NCBI GenBank assembly: GCA_030015575.1
Contig: JASDDO010000006.1
Coordinates: 107,624,045 to 107,688,044, forward strand
DNA from: Agapanthus africanus
Taxonomy: Eukaryota; Streptophyta; Magnoliopsida; Asparagales; Amaryllidaceae
Length of the DNA: 64,000 nt
Direction of reading: 5' to 3'
Positions 44,619 through 56,002 of the stretch are shown here, one piece after another (position 1 is the stretch's first letter; each line of letters starts with the position of its first letter). The translations under genes were made by a program, and so were the position numbers. The notes under the pieces are model-generated. The model searched no databases and had not been told where the DNA came from. It saw only the letters and a program-made list of their open reading frames with translations.

Positions 44619-46580
44619 GAGAATATTGAGGTCAGTTTTGAGGATAAACCAGTTTTAATTGATGAGTCGGATTTTCCCATTCATCCTGTCCCTGTCATTG
44701 ACTGTGTACACCCTCCTGAACCTTTAACCGATACCCCTCCTCGATCACTTCCCTCCATTCTTTCCATCGTTCCGACCTTGCAAGAAACCGTCTCACTTTC
44801 ATTTCGTATGTCTGGTTTACAAAGTTCGGCGTACCCACGGTTTCTTACGAATCTTGAGGGATTTGACCCAATCTCTCGCCGGGTTAATAGATTAGCACAA
44901 TCGCTGTTTACACATCGCTCATCACAAATTATGCTAATCTATTCACTCCATTTGCACCCTCAAGTTCGTACACCACTTCTTTTTCCCTTCCGCCAATCTT
45001 CTTCTGGTATACCGAGACCGTATCCCGCTTCTATCTCCATACGGTCTCGCTTATTCTCTATTTCTTACCTCTTCACCTTCTTTCCCCAACCACTGCTTCA
45101 CCATGATAAAATCTTTGTATGGTTGGTGTTAACTTTTGGCTTGTGTAAGGCCTTGTATAGCTTGATACTGTTCCTTCCCCCCTAATCCTGAACTTCAACG
45201 CTTAACAGTGGAAACACTGTTTTACTTAAGTTTGGGGGGGACACTTTTTTTGTATATATTTTTGTTTTCCTTTTTGTTTTGTATATAATTTTTTTTAGGG
45301 AGCACCGACAATTTTGACCCTCTTGGTGTAGCCTGACATTGAGGGCACTGTCATGTTTAAGTTTGTGGGTGTGCTCGGTAAGCTTTCTTCCTTCGCATTC
45401 TTTTGTATATTTTGCATTTGCATACCTTATTAAAAACCCACAAAAATCAAAAATTTTCCAAAAAAATAAAAACTTTGTCGTCAAGTTAGCTAATAGGGTA
45501 ACTTAGATTTTTATTCTGAAAGTTTAGTTGATATGTTAGAAATAACTAAATTCTAGACTTAGGAATTGAAAACCCTAAAAATAACCCTCATTCTGTATAA
45601 CTTTGGTAAGTATACGTCCTTACAATTTTTGAATTCAGTTCTTGAGTTAAAGTCAAGATGAGGGGAAAGTATTGAAGCTTTACTGGAGGATAAGTCTGAA
45701 AAATAGTTTCTTTTCTTGAGTTCAAATTCAGAAAATATATACCCTACAAACTGCACTTACACGCACCTTGAAACTTGGGATAGTAGAGGATACCTAGAAA
45801 TACTCTTGCCTGAAAGCCTAGTATGAAAGAAAAAACGGTATTTAAAGCTAAACACCAAAAGAGCATGTGGAAAAATATATCCGGTCTTGAAAAAGAAAAA
45901 GAAAAAAGAAAAAGAAAAAATAGAATAAAATCAAGACCTGGAAACTGCTATTTACGCATTAAAGTTCATACATTCAGTAATCGGTCGTTAGTGCCTCAAG
46001 AAGCATTAATAGTCGCATGAAGGGTGTGTGGGCAATCCGTCCATCCTTAATGAAAAGAAGTAGTATTAGGTATTAGGGCAAGGGTATTATAGCTTGAATT
46101 GAATTCTTGAGTGTAGGGGTGCAAATATACACACACGTAGGGGTATACAATCGATGTTTGGATAAAAGATAGAATTAAAGAATAAGACTTGTGTTTTCTG
46201 TATAGTTGATAAAAATCCCTAATTTGAGGCCGCACTTTAGAAGGAAAACTCAGGAGAACCAAGGTTAAATAGATAGGTGGTGTGAAAAATAAGGGTTGGA
46301 TATTTCTAACTTAGGATGATAGAATTTCTAACGTAAATACTAAACTGTAGGAGTAGAGTCGATGTTAACTTATGACACTAGCTTGACGGGATTTTGTGGG
46401 TGTAAACCGCTAAAAACCCTCAGGAGATAACACTCCTCCTACTAGGGACACCTAGAGGTTTAACGGCTTGTTGCACGTGCTCAGTGCAATCACGTTCCCT
46501 GCGAAAGTGCGGTTAGGATTTTCTTTTTTGTGAATAATTGGTTTTGCTCGGGACGAGCAAAAGTTAAGTTTGGGGGTATT
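44619..46580 (+). other. 3' part of element F interior
   Basis: Coding-looking remnant to about 45180 with the WLVLTFGLCKA peptide. A hairpin AACAGTG/CACTGTT (45204-45210/45215-45221, GAAA tetraloop) follows, then a PPT-like AAGTTTGGGGGGG (45228-45240) and a second similar AAGTTTGTGGGTG near 45359. The 120-bp conserved block is at 46390-46509. A perfect 7-bp hairpin TTGCTCG/CGAGCAA (46544-46550/46554-46560) lies just before the PPT AAGTTTGGGGG. The rest is AT-rich without features I can name. Confidence 0.75.
46390..46509 (+). other. 120-bp conserved noncoding block (F copy)
   Basis: It has the same length as 31830-31949 and is about 92% identical to it. The three hairpins are kept: at 46423-46436, 46442-46455 and 46471-46489. 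It lies in the last 200 bp before the 3' LTR. Confidence 0.8.
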
Positions 46581-48287
46581 TGTTCATAACAGAATACTGC
46601 ATTTTATACCGCCCACTCTTATGCTCGTGTGTTTATAGGTAGGTGCTTTTAATCCGTGTTTGTTACATATTTACAGATTACAGGTTTCCAGTACAAATAT
46701 TGCAAATCAAGACAAAATCTCCACAGTTACACCAAATACAGAACATCTGTTGACAGCAGATAAAAGCCGGGTTCCGGTCATCCATATCCGTCCAGTGCTC
46801 CGTACCGGTTCCAGAGACAAGACATATGACAGCGGTCATTCGTGTCTCGGACAAGCACAGAGCACGAGAGGGGCTGCACAAGAATCAATGGGTGCGCGGA
46901 GCTCGAGGGAGATAGAAGTCAAAAGTGAAAAAGATAATGCAATCTTGGACTAAGAATATGAAGATATTCTGGAAGATTTTGTGCAGTGTAATGTTGGCAA
47001 ACACTAGGAAAAAGTGAACCAGGGGATACGACAAATTTGCATGGCCCAACTCTCTCTTATGGCCGCGGAACCGCGGCCTAAGCATGATTAGGCCGCGGAA
47101 CCGCGGCCGTATAGTGTCGGCAGAGGGTCAACTTTCAGGGGTAGTTTGGGTACTTCATTTTATGCCAGATTCTTGCCCTAGGGTTTCTATAAGCAACCTA
47201 TAAATACTCCAGAACTGAGCCAAGCCAAGGGTGAATTCTTTTGTTCCTCTTTTTGTTAGGATTTAGTCTTTTTCTTCTTCTTCTTCATCTTTTCTCCATG
47301 AAAATTGTAGTGAGAGCTTTTTGAGTGGAAGATCAATGAAGATGAGGGCTTTTGTATCATTCTCTTTTGTTTAACTTCCCCTTGAGATTCTTGCTTTCTC
47401 TTGATTTTTCAACCTCTTCATTGAGCTTGAAAGGTTAAGAGTTTGTTATTGATCTCAAGGGTCGTATTTTCTTATGGAATTAGCACTTCATTTCACATGC
47501 GTTCTCTACACTTCTCTTGATCTTGCAACCTCTTGATTGAGCTTGCAAGTTTAAGGGTTGGCTATTGATCCCATGCTTGTCTTGAGTTCTAGTTTCTAAT
47601 TCTTTTTATTGCTTATTTATTACTTGCTTTTTATTACCTTGCTTTACTTTCTTGCAATTTATATTCATGCACTTAATTACTTGTAATCTTTTCTTTTCTT
47701 TGTTCTTTTCTTTTGCTCTTTTTAATTTGTTTTATGAATGGTTGTAATTATTATTGTTAAGAAGAAATACGATATTATAAGTTAACATTTCTTTGCCCAT
47801 TTCCTTATCCCGTATTTTCCATTGAACTCCGTCCAAACGATACGCAAGCGCTCCGTTAGGCACCCTACCCTAACAAGGTAACGGTGATTCCTAACCGCGA
47901 CCGGTTGCGTTCGGTTTGGCCGGAGGCGAAAGCAAGAGAAAAGAACGGAAGGACAAGGGTAAATAAGCCGTATTCCACGAATACCGCGCTTAAATCCCCT
48001 AATCCACGTTGTTGCCGATTGCACTAGCTTCAATTGGTCAAGACTCGGCTCAAAGGTTTTGAGTACGGATTTCTTTAGCTTATAATCTCGTATCTTTTTC
48101 TTAACAACTTTATACTTGCAAATAATACACTTAGAATAGAATCGAACAAACATATACTCATTCTTTATTGACTCGTCTAAGACAAGAAAGGACATACAAC
48201 CGTCTCCCTATGGATCGACCCGTGCTCAACCGGCTAGCTGCATAGCAACACAGTCTTGATTGCGGTTAACTTTAATTCTCTCAATCA
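46581..48287 (+). repeat. 3' LTR of element F (1707 bp)
   Basis: About 98% identical to the 5' LTR by eye. GC-palindrome pair at 47061-47108 (two identical 18-mers, 30 bp apart); TATA box at 47199-47205. Followed by TSD GTCTC. Confidence 0.95.
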
Positions 48288-49153
48288 GTCTCTTCGTCTG
48301 ATAAATCGCATATCCAGTCTAGGGGTGGTAAACGTCAGACCCCAGTAACCGATATGTCATGTTGATGTGAGGCTCATAACGGGTCGAGAAACTACTGATA
48401 ACACTTACCAGTAGATCTCCATATCAGCTCTGGCCAGGGACTTCCAGTTATAGCCAATCGAGCACATCATAACATCAACCCCCAATACCGGGAGAGAAGA
48501 ATCCCCTCCTATCGCTCCTTGCCTCCATGTGATTCAGGACTGTACCCAAAAGCGACCATTTTGCACGTTCTCATGAACGTGGTATGGTGGAAATCAAAGC
48601 ACAGTGGGAATCACACAAGACTCTATGACGATCTTCGGTCTACAGACTAACCTATACCAGTGTCACCAGAGAACTGCTATCTGACGATAGGTATAATACC
48701 AACTAGGAGTTCTCGGCGAGTCCGTTCAGTGTACCCAGTCTCCACTGAGCACCCGTATACCATCTTTGATGTCAAACACCAATGGATGTAGGATCATCCA
48801 TCGCCCATCATATGGGTCAAGAGGCGTATACGCTAGTCTACTCTGGAGTATCGATGTCCTATCTCGATACACTCTCAACTAAGAACAATTATAGGATGTA
48901 CTCGTGGACTATCCTGGCCCCACTAGTATGATCTCCATCATTGTCCTAGTAGTCAAGTACACATCCTAAGGGCTTTATCAACATGTGAGAGCAAGACAGT
49001 AACACAATACAAGTCAACATGTTAAGACAAAGAGCAACCAGATAGCATACTATCATATCGAGCAAGAAAGTCCTCTCTATATATATCCAAGCATCCACTA
49101 TAATATACATCATATATACAATAATGGCCTCTAGGGAATATACATAACTAACA
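48288..49153 (-). repeat. 5' LTR of Copia element B, piece 3
   Basis: It begins GTCTCTTCGTCTGA and matches about 16658-17521, ending ATAACTAACA. The outer end of element B is at 49153, next to the gag of element A. Confidence 0.93.
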
Positions 49154-49873
49154 CTTCTTCCCCTTGGCTTTCGCCATGGATCTAGAAGAGGAAGATCCCC
49201 CAACAAGCAGAGCGGGTGACTTCCTAGACTTCTGCAGGGTGCCCTCAGCGCTCCTCAACATGTTGAGGAGTTCTGGAAGTGTAAATTCCTTCCCTTGAAT
49301 GTTGAAATTCAAGATAAACTGGGCATTGGTAGAGGGGAGGGACTGTAAAATCAAGTATGTATACAGCTCATTCTCCAACATGGTCCCCAGGTCCGCGAGC
49401 TCTTCAATGAAGCTGATCATCTTAAGGACATGGTCCCCTACAGATGACCCGATAGCCAACCTCGCTTTAAATAGTTTCTTCGAGGTCTCGTATCTTGCGA
49501 TACGAGATTGCTCTCCATATAAATCTATAGTATGGAGGAAGATGGATTCAAGATCCATCTTCTCGTGCCACCTCTGGTGTTTATTATCCATAGAGGCCAG
49601 AACGAGGCACTTGGCTTTCGCACTGTCAATTTCCAATATCTTATGGATCTATTTATCCGCGACGCTGGAATCTGGACCTGGGACGGCGGAGGATTTTATA
49701 GTAAGAAGATCGCCCAGTTTGTCATATGTGATGGTCATCTGGACATTCCTGAGACAATCTTTATAGTTTGGCCCCGTCAATATGTTTTTATCTAAAAGTA
49801 ACTTAAGGCCGATCATCTTGGTCGTTGCAATTAGGAGAGAGAGAAAAAACGCTTTAGCATGATGCTCTTGCAA
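49154..49873 (-). pseudogene. Copia element A, gag part
   Basis: Minus-strand gag sequence in two frames. 49649-49873 contains LLDKNILTGPNYKDCLRNVQ, the N-terminal Copia Gag motif. 49148-49636 contains ARYETSKKLFKARLAIGSSV, MISFIEELADLGTML and a LPELLNMLRSAEGTL segment, the core of plant Copia Gag (UBN2-type). It ends in a Ser-rich, Lys-rich stretch at 49154, where element B begins; the zinc knuckle of A lies on the far side of B at about 15170. It forms the particle protein of an older Copia copy and is broken a few times. Confidence 0.9.
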
Positions 49874-50614
49874 GTTTATATTGGTTTTTAGTTTATCTAA
49901 ACAGGATGTCTCCCATTGTTTCTCGAATCCTTCCTCAAACCATAAAAGAAGAATTAGTCAGGATTAATTTCACCCTACAATACTTGCTTAACCTTTCAGC
50001 CAGGCTGGTGTTTGTACTTTGAGGGAGGTTTTCCAACACTTTCGTGAAGTTCCTTAATTACATAACTTCTTTTCCCTGGAGGCGTATCCCCACTAACACC
50101 GTTCTATACACCTACTTGGTTTATAGCATTGATCGTTTAGTGAAAAAATCTCTCGAGGAGTAGCGGATACTCACAGTAGGGTCGGGATTTAAATATCATT
50201 GTGTGATACCTTGAAGGAATCCTACCAAAATTATCACACTCCAAATGGTATGCAACACTAGCAAGTTTCAGTTTCTTTAGAAACCCCCGATGTGGATTTT
50301 TGCCCTAAGCTCTTATGGCCTTGATGAAGGCCAACATATCATAAGTCGCAAGTCAAGTTCTACCCATCATTATCCAGGCTAATTTGAACCCACCCGTATA
50401 TACCCTTGATGAAGGCCAAAATAGTAGTATGACTGTCCCAAACCAACACATCTATTAATGCAATAGATGAATATTCAGCAGCTACCAATCAGTATGCCTT
50501 GGTGAAGGTCAAAATACATAGCTTGAATACTACTGAATATCCATCTGAAATGACGGAGGGCTACGAATGGTTTTGGCTAAACCGTGAACGTAATGAACTT
50601 GATATGATCGAAGG
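49874..50614 (-). other. Leader of Copia element A
   Basis: Related to 20846-21540 (element B) and 3430-4010 (element I). It shows the same landmarks AGAAGAATTAGTC, CCCGATGTGGATTTTTGCCC and TGACGGAGGGCTACG. It is cut at 50614 by LTR C. No PBS or own LTR of A is visible. Confidence 0.8.
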
Positions 50615-51724
50615 TGTAAGTCCATGTCATGCACCCTACGAACTTGCGGGGAGGCGGAATATATGAAAAACGATTATCAAAGCTTCGTAACACGGACTTG
50701 AGCGCATGAATCGTTTCTAAACCGTTACTAGAAAACTACGAGAGGTTTAAGTACTCAGATTCGAAGTTATACCTCACGTTACTTGTCCTTCGGGTCTTCA
50801 TCGCTGTCCTCCACTCCTCGTAATCTCCTTGGAACATCGACACCTCAACGGCCTCCTCGAGTCAAAGACGATCCACCCGAGAACTCTTACGCCAAGCTTG
50901 ATCTCTAACTTGAGATAACTAGGTTGCTAAAAGTGATAATCTAAGATACCTAGTGGATATAGAGTGAGGTTAAGGATGTATTAGTCTAGCTAACCCTTGA
51001 TCTCAACACATGAGAGGTTAGGGTTAGGGTTTCAAGAATGAAAGAGCTTGAGGAGAGAGAAGGTGATGATAAGAATGAATTATGATATTGTTTCTCACTT
51101 GATATATAAAGCATAATGAATAAATGAATAAAATGAGATTATTCATCTTGCTACATAAATGCATTATGAGTGATTCACTATGTGTGTCATTAAGCATTTA
51201 ATAATGCATTAATGACATGATGAATCACACATAATGACTCACAATATCATTTAATGCTAATGAAACCTTACCCCCCCAAGTCACCATGCTTCTAGAAGCT
51301 TCCTGGAAAATTACGAGAACGCCCCTCCAATCCGTAAAAACACGGAAAAACTTTAGACTGTATAAATCCAATAACTTGATACTAGAATCTGGCTTAAACC
51401 AAAGCCGGCTAGTAAAAACTGTCCGAACGTCGTACGTGCGTTTAAACACGTATGCGTCCGAGCCCTTGTCGTAAAACCATACGACCTCTATATCGTTTTG
51501 CCTGGAGCAGGGAAACCCTCTGTGTGGGACTCTAAAGACTCGACACTACGCTGGCAGTGGGTTTAACCACAGACCGCAAGCGGCACTAGCTGTACGTAAC
51601 GGTCCCCAGGTAGATGTCGATAAGAAGGCCGATGAGGAAACCCATCCGAACTCCTACTGAGCCTGATGTGACAATCTCCGTACAGTCCGGTCTGTTCGTC
51701 AAAAACTATCGCATATTTAGAGAC
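50615..51724 (-). repeat. Copia LTR piece C, truncated
   Basis: It starts TGTAAGTCCATGTCATGC and carries the LTR landmarks GACTCTAAAGACTCG, GTGGGTTTAACCACA and GTACAGTCCGGTCTG shared with the LTRs of I, B, G and H. Hairpins TACGTG/CACGTA (51433-51438/51447-51452) and GTCGTA/TACGAC (51468-51473/51480-51485, loop AAACCA) lie at the usual place. Only about half of an LTR is present. It is inserted in the leader of element A. The right boundary with the TGTCACGACC piece is approximate. Confidence 0.7.
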
Positions 51725-52160
51725 GAGTTGTGAGGATCGATGTTGTATTATTTTGTGACTCTGGGTGCCGTGCTCGTGGGAGCCTGCCTTGTTATGATGT
51801 TTTACCTCCTTATGCTGTTTTCATTTAAATTTCTTCGCTACGGCGTCGTATATATGCTTGTGGTGGTTGTTTCCGCCGTTGTGCGTGATTTGCTCCCGTT
51901 TGGGGATGCTTTATTTTTATTTTATGTTATACCCGTTTCGGGGCTAGTTTTTACAAAGGAGGTGCTGCCGAAATTTTTAAGAAAGTGAACGTAAGTTTTA
52001 AGGTTTTTACTTGAGATTCCCAAAGGTTTTTAACAATATTTTTCATCATTTATTCCTTTTGTTGGTTTAGATTTATAGGTTTCGGCTTACTTAAATTGCA
52101 TACGCCTGTTGCCGTCACGTAGTTTTAATGCCGGTCACTTGCCTAAATTTGGGTCGTGAC
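51725..52160 (-). repeat. TGTCACGACC-family LTR, minus orientation, first about 430 bp
   Basis: Read minus, it starts TGTCACGACCCAAATTTAGG at 52160 and matches the start of the 12287 copy, including TTGGGGATGC and CAAAGGAGGTGCTGCC in plus orientation. It is truncated at about 51725. The hydrophobic 82-codon frame at 51740-51988 lies in this noncoding LTR and is not a gene. Confidence 0.6.
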
Positions 52161-55100
52161 AATTTTGATCCAAAAACATATACACAACGATATATAGGCA
52201 TCCCCAACAGGGAGCTATCTCTTCGCCAACCGGAGGAATCACAACCACGCAATACCATATATACGACGCCCAACGGCGAAGATCAACCCAGAAAGAACAA
52301 ATAAAGAAGCAAGACATCAAAACTCAAGAAAGCGATCATAAACCCATCGCTATAAGTCTCACACAAAACCCAAGTCTGACTAGGTCTACCAATATATAAA
52401 TTCTAGTCTTTGATTTGATCTGATCTGATAGAGTTTATCTAGATACAACGAAATATAAAAGTATGAGAGTGGGCACGATCCAACATGTGTCCCACCTACC
52501 AAAGCAAACATCCTAGATGAAGCTGTGTGCCAGCAATACCGTAACTGATCCCAAGCGGTCAAACCTACAAGAACTGTGGCATAACGGGGGTGAGTTGCCA
52601 GCTCGTGAGTAGAAAACATCAGCAAGTAGAAATTGAATAAAACAACGATTTCCTAAGTCACTATATCCTGAAGGTAATACTATGATATCTAGGATGACCA
52701 TGTACGCCTATATGTCAACAATCGAGTCAATGCAATGACATATATAAATAAACATCAGACATCATATGCCTGTATGCATGTGGATATCATCCATGTGTCC
52801 ATCAACGACACAAACAATATCATTGAACCTGAGTGTCCCACACTGACTCTCGAACATCATAAAAACATAAGCCTGCATATATATATGAGGATATCTACCA
52901 CGTGTGTCCATCAACGACACATCAAAATCATGGAACCTGAGTGTCAAACACCGACAATCGAAATATCATGAAACCCGTGTCCAGCATCGACACGTAAATC
53001 CATATATCTCAGGCGCCGCATACTCAAATTGGCCCTCATATCTATCTCATCTCAGACGCCGTATCCACAGATCGGTCCTCATATCCATCTCATATCATAA
53101 ATCCAAAACGGTATCCTCCGGATATCCGCCGAGTTCTATACAATCATCGGTAGGTAGTGCTCCCATGCCAAGCTCACCTCCTAACAATACGAGTCTTCTT
53201 GCCCCGGGGTGCCTCACCGGGTCCACCGTCTACCCGCAGACGGTGCCTACCTCGAATCGGGTATACTCACTGCTCAGAACCGAGAAAACTCATGGTGGAC
53301 ACCTCGAAATATCATATCAAGAGAAACCGCATTTTTAAAACAATACACAATTTCCTTTGAAATTAAACTGCGGTTCTCAAATCCATAGATCTCATAAAAA
53401 CAGCATCACAATGTATATAACCATAAAGTACGATGTATGCAACATAGAGTAGTAATATGAGCATATCGGGTATATCATGCAAGCATATAACCATAAAGTA
53501 CGATGTGTACAACATAGAGTAGTAAAATGAGCATATCGGGGTATATCATGCAAGAATATAACCATAAGGTACGATGTATGCAACATAGAGTAGTAATATG
53601 AGCATATCGGGTATATCATGCAAGTACATAATGATAAGGTACGATGTATGCAACATAGAGTAGTAATATGAGCATATCGGGTATATCATGCAAGCATGTC
53701 AAGTGATAGTACTGAACAATGAATGTACTTTTACTTTTAACATTAATATCATGATAGGGCAGTTCTCTTGTGTAAATGGAACGACAATTCTACTGTATAT
53801 GTGACATGGCAATTACCGATGAAGAATTTGTGTCAGCCGGCAAATCTGTGTATGTGTAACATACGCATCAACGGTAATTGTGCAGGTGTACTAGCAAATG
53901 ATATCATATAGCATTAAATACCAGCACATGGTATGTACATCATGAGGGGTAATATCCTACACAACATGAACAATAAATGGGTGTATCTATCTACACAAGA
54001 ATCATACGGTCACTTTTTAAATGATACACAACGTCATTTTTAAAATACGTATGGTTCAGGTGGCAATCGTTATATCGGCGATCCCGCCTCATAACATCCG
54101 ATATGACAATAATCATCAATCATCATCCTCAAATCACTAGCGCGGATCAATCATCTGGTACATCTCATCACGTACGGTAATCCATCGTACGGGTCATCAA
54201 ACAGAATAGGGAATCTATCGACCTATACAATAATAAGGGTACGGATCTAAGTCTCGTACGACATATTACTCATTATACTCATAAATATATATACACACAT
54301 ATATCTTATATCACATTTGTATAAACTGCATATTTTATTAATTTCACAACACCTTTATCTCAATCTTGTGTCGTGTTTATCGATCTTGATATCCTATCAT
54401 ACTATTATCAACTCATACTTGTTCTCTTTCAATTCATACTTATCACGATTCACTTTCTCATTTCATATTCTCATATATCAATATATTCTTTAGTATCAAC
54501 CTTTATCATATCATCTTTTACTAAATCCTATAATTTTGTTATCTTAAGTTCGTAGCATATCCTTTATTTGATTATAATTTATAACGCAATCTTTCATACC
54601 AATGTTTGCGGGGTGCTATACACATCCACCCGACTTCCCCCGTAGATATAAATCTACTCACCTGCTAAACTCCTCGCTTAGCCGAAGTCGATGTGCTTTG
54701 TCGTCTCAGAAGTCCACACGAAGGTACCTACAATCAATACACAATTGTATTGCTATTAAAACCAATATCTAAAAACTGATATAGCACACGAATTGTTTAT
54801 AGGTTAGAACCTATAGCTTACGCAAGAAAGATAAACCAAACAACCCTCGTCGTTGACGTACAAACATCCAATGACCAATTCAAATCTCAAATATAAAAAC
54901 CAAGAATTCACATATCAGAAAACATAGCCAAAACACCTGCAAACAACTCCCCGATCTTGGCTCGGGTAATTTGAGACTAAACAAGAAAGTACATGGGATA
55001 TGTTATAGGGTAAGTGAGCTACTGGCAAAACCACAACACCAAAAAAGATAGGGGTCCGGCGAGATGATCTCAAAATCCGGTGCCACTGGTTTTTATAGGG

Positions 55101-56002
55101 TAGAATGGGTTCATATTTCTGCGATGGTCTTCTAGTGGTTTATCTAGGTCAATGGACTTGTTTAATTTTCTTAGAAATAACCTAAGTAGCTCCAGATACT
55201 CTATAGACCTTTAGGTTTCACAAAACTTACACGGAAGAATTTCTAAGTTCGTGTATCGGGTTCTAAACTCATTTCCAGGCCAGGAAATCAATCTCTAAGG
55301 TCTTGTAAACACTCACTACACCTCAATTAACCACTTAACAGCAACTGTAATTTTCTTAGATCACATAACGTAATTATATCGATTTCTAGCTAAACTTGGA
55401 TATTTAAACATAAACACTAATTGAAAAGTGAAGGGATTACCTCATTTGCAACTAAAGAAAATTCATGAGCTGCCCAAAATCTTCAAATTCCAAACTTGGA
55501 TGGTTCAAAGGATTTAGAATAGCTTTTTGCATGTTTTTAATTAAGGTGGCAAGAGGTTATGGAAAGGAAATTGAGATGATGCATGGAGGTAGAGTGGGAA
55601 TGAAGAAGCATGGAGAAGATGAAGAAAAACAATAGTGAATGAAGGAATGGGCAGCCAAGTCTCACTCTCCCTCTCTTATGCTCACTCTCTCACTCACAAA
55701 TATCTCATTTGTTTTCTTATCCTTTTGTTTTTCACTCATTAACCATGGCATCTATTCTATTCTTTTCACACTCTTAACTCTTTCTCTCTTTTCCTTTTCT
55801 TTTCCTTTCTCTTTTCTTTTCCTTTTTTAAATCTCACAAGTCACACACACAAACTCACAAACACAAACCCAACATCCACATGACATGGTGCACTAGTCAT
55901 GGAAAAATGTAAAAATACGGATTTAGCCAAAAATCCGATAAATATCATTAAAATAAATAAATCATTTTAATCTCTGATCAATTTCTAAATATTGGTATAT
56001 AC
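52161..56002 (+). repeat. TGTCACGACC-family LTR, plus orientation, interior
   Basis: It begins within the LTR (ATTTTGATCCAAAA), abutting the opposed copy at 52160, and runs to the insertion of element H at 56003. It contains CGCCCAACGGCGAA, CGGGGGTGAGTTGCCA, a duplicated segment with GTGTCCATCAACGACACA (52796 and 52905) and a 70-bp tandem repeat. CAATTACCG and CGGTAATTG around 53810-53882 form an inverted repeat. Bases 55600-55860 are a pyrimidine-rich tract. No coding region was found, so assignment to Tekay-like Gypsy is tentative. Confidence 0.6.
53412..53696. repeat. 70-bp tandem repeat, 4 copies
   Basis: Units start near 53412, 53482, 53553 and 53623. Each contains GTACGATGT, CAACATAGAGTAGTAA and ATGAGCATATCGGG. 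High similarity between units suggests recent expansion within the LTR. Confidence 0.85.

Larger units (their letters stand above)
40742..48287 (+). mobile_element. Element F, non-autonomous Gypsy-derived LTR element (7546 bp)
   Basis: The ends look whole: 5' LTR 40742-42451, PBS at 42453, 3' PPT 46566-46580, 3' LTR 46581-48287, and perfect TSD GTCTC (40737-40741 and 48288-48292). The two LTRs differ at about 30 positions by eye (about 2%), so insertion is recent, perhaps under 1 million years at 1.3e-8 per site per year. The interior has no recognisable gag zinc knuckle, protease or pol. It does share leader sequence, a 120-bp 3' block and a short peptide ending with D and E. It is probably a derivative that depends on a helper element. 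Confidence 0.92.

Noticed and set aside
51740-51988. 82-codon hydrophobic frame that looks like a membrane protein
   Set aside because: It lies within noncoding TGTCACGACC LTR sequence, and the homologous stretch at 11900-12060 is not open in the same way.
55639-55830. Small Ser/Phe/Leu-rich frame
   Set aside because: Translation of a pyrimidine-rich tract inside an LTR; no domain and no conserved counterpart.
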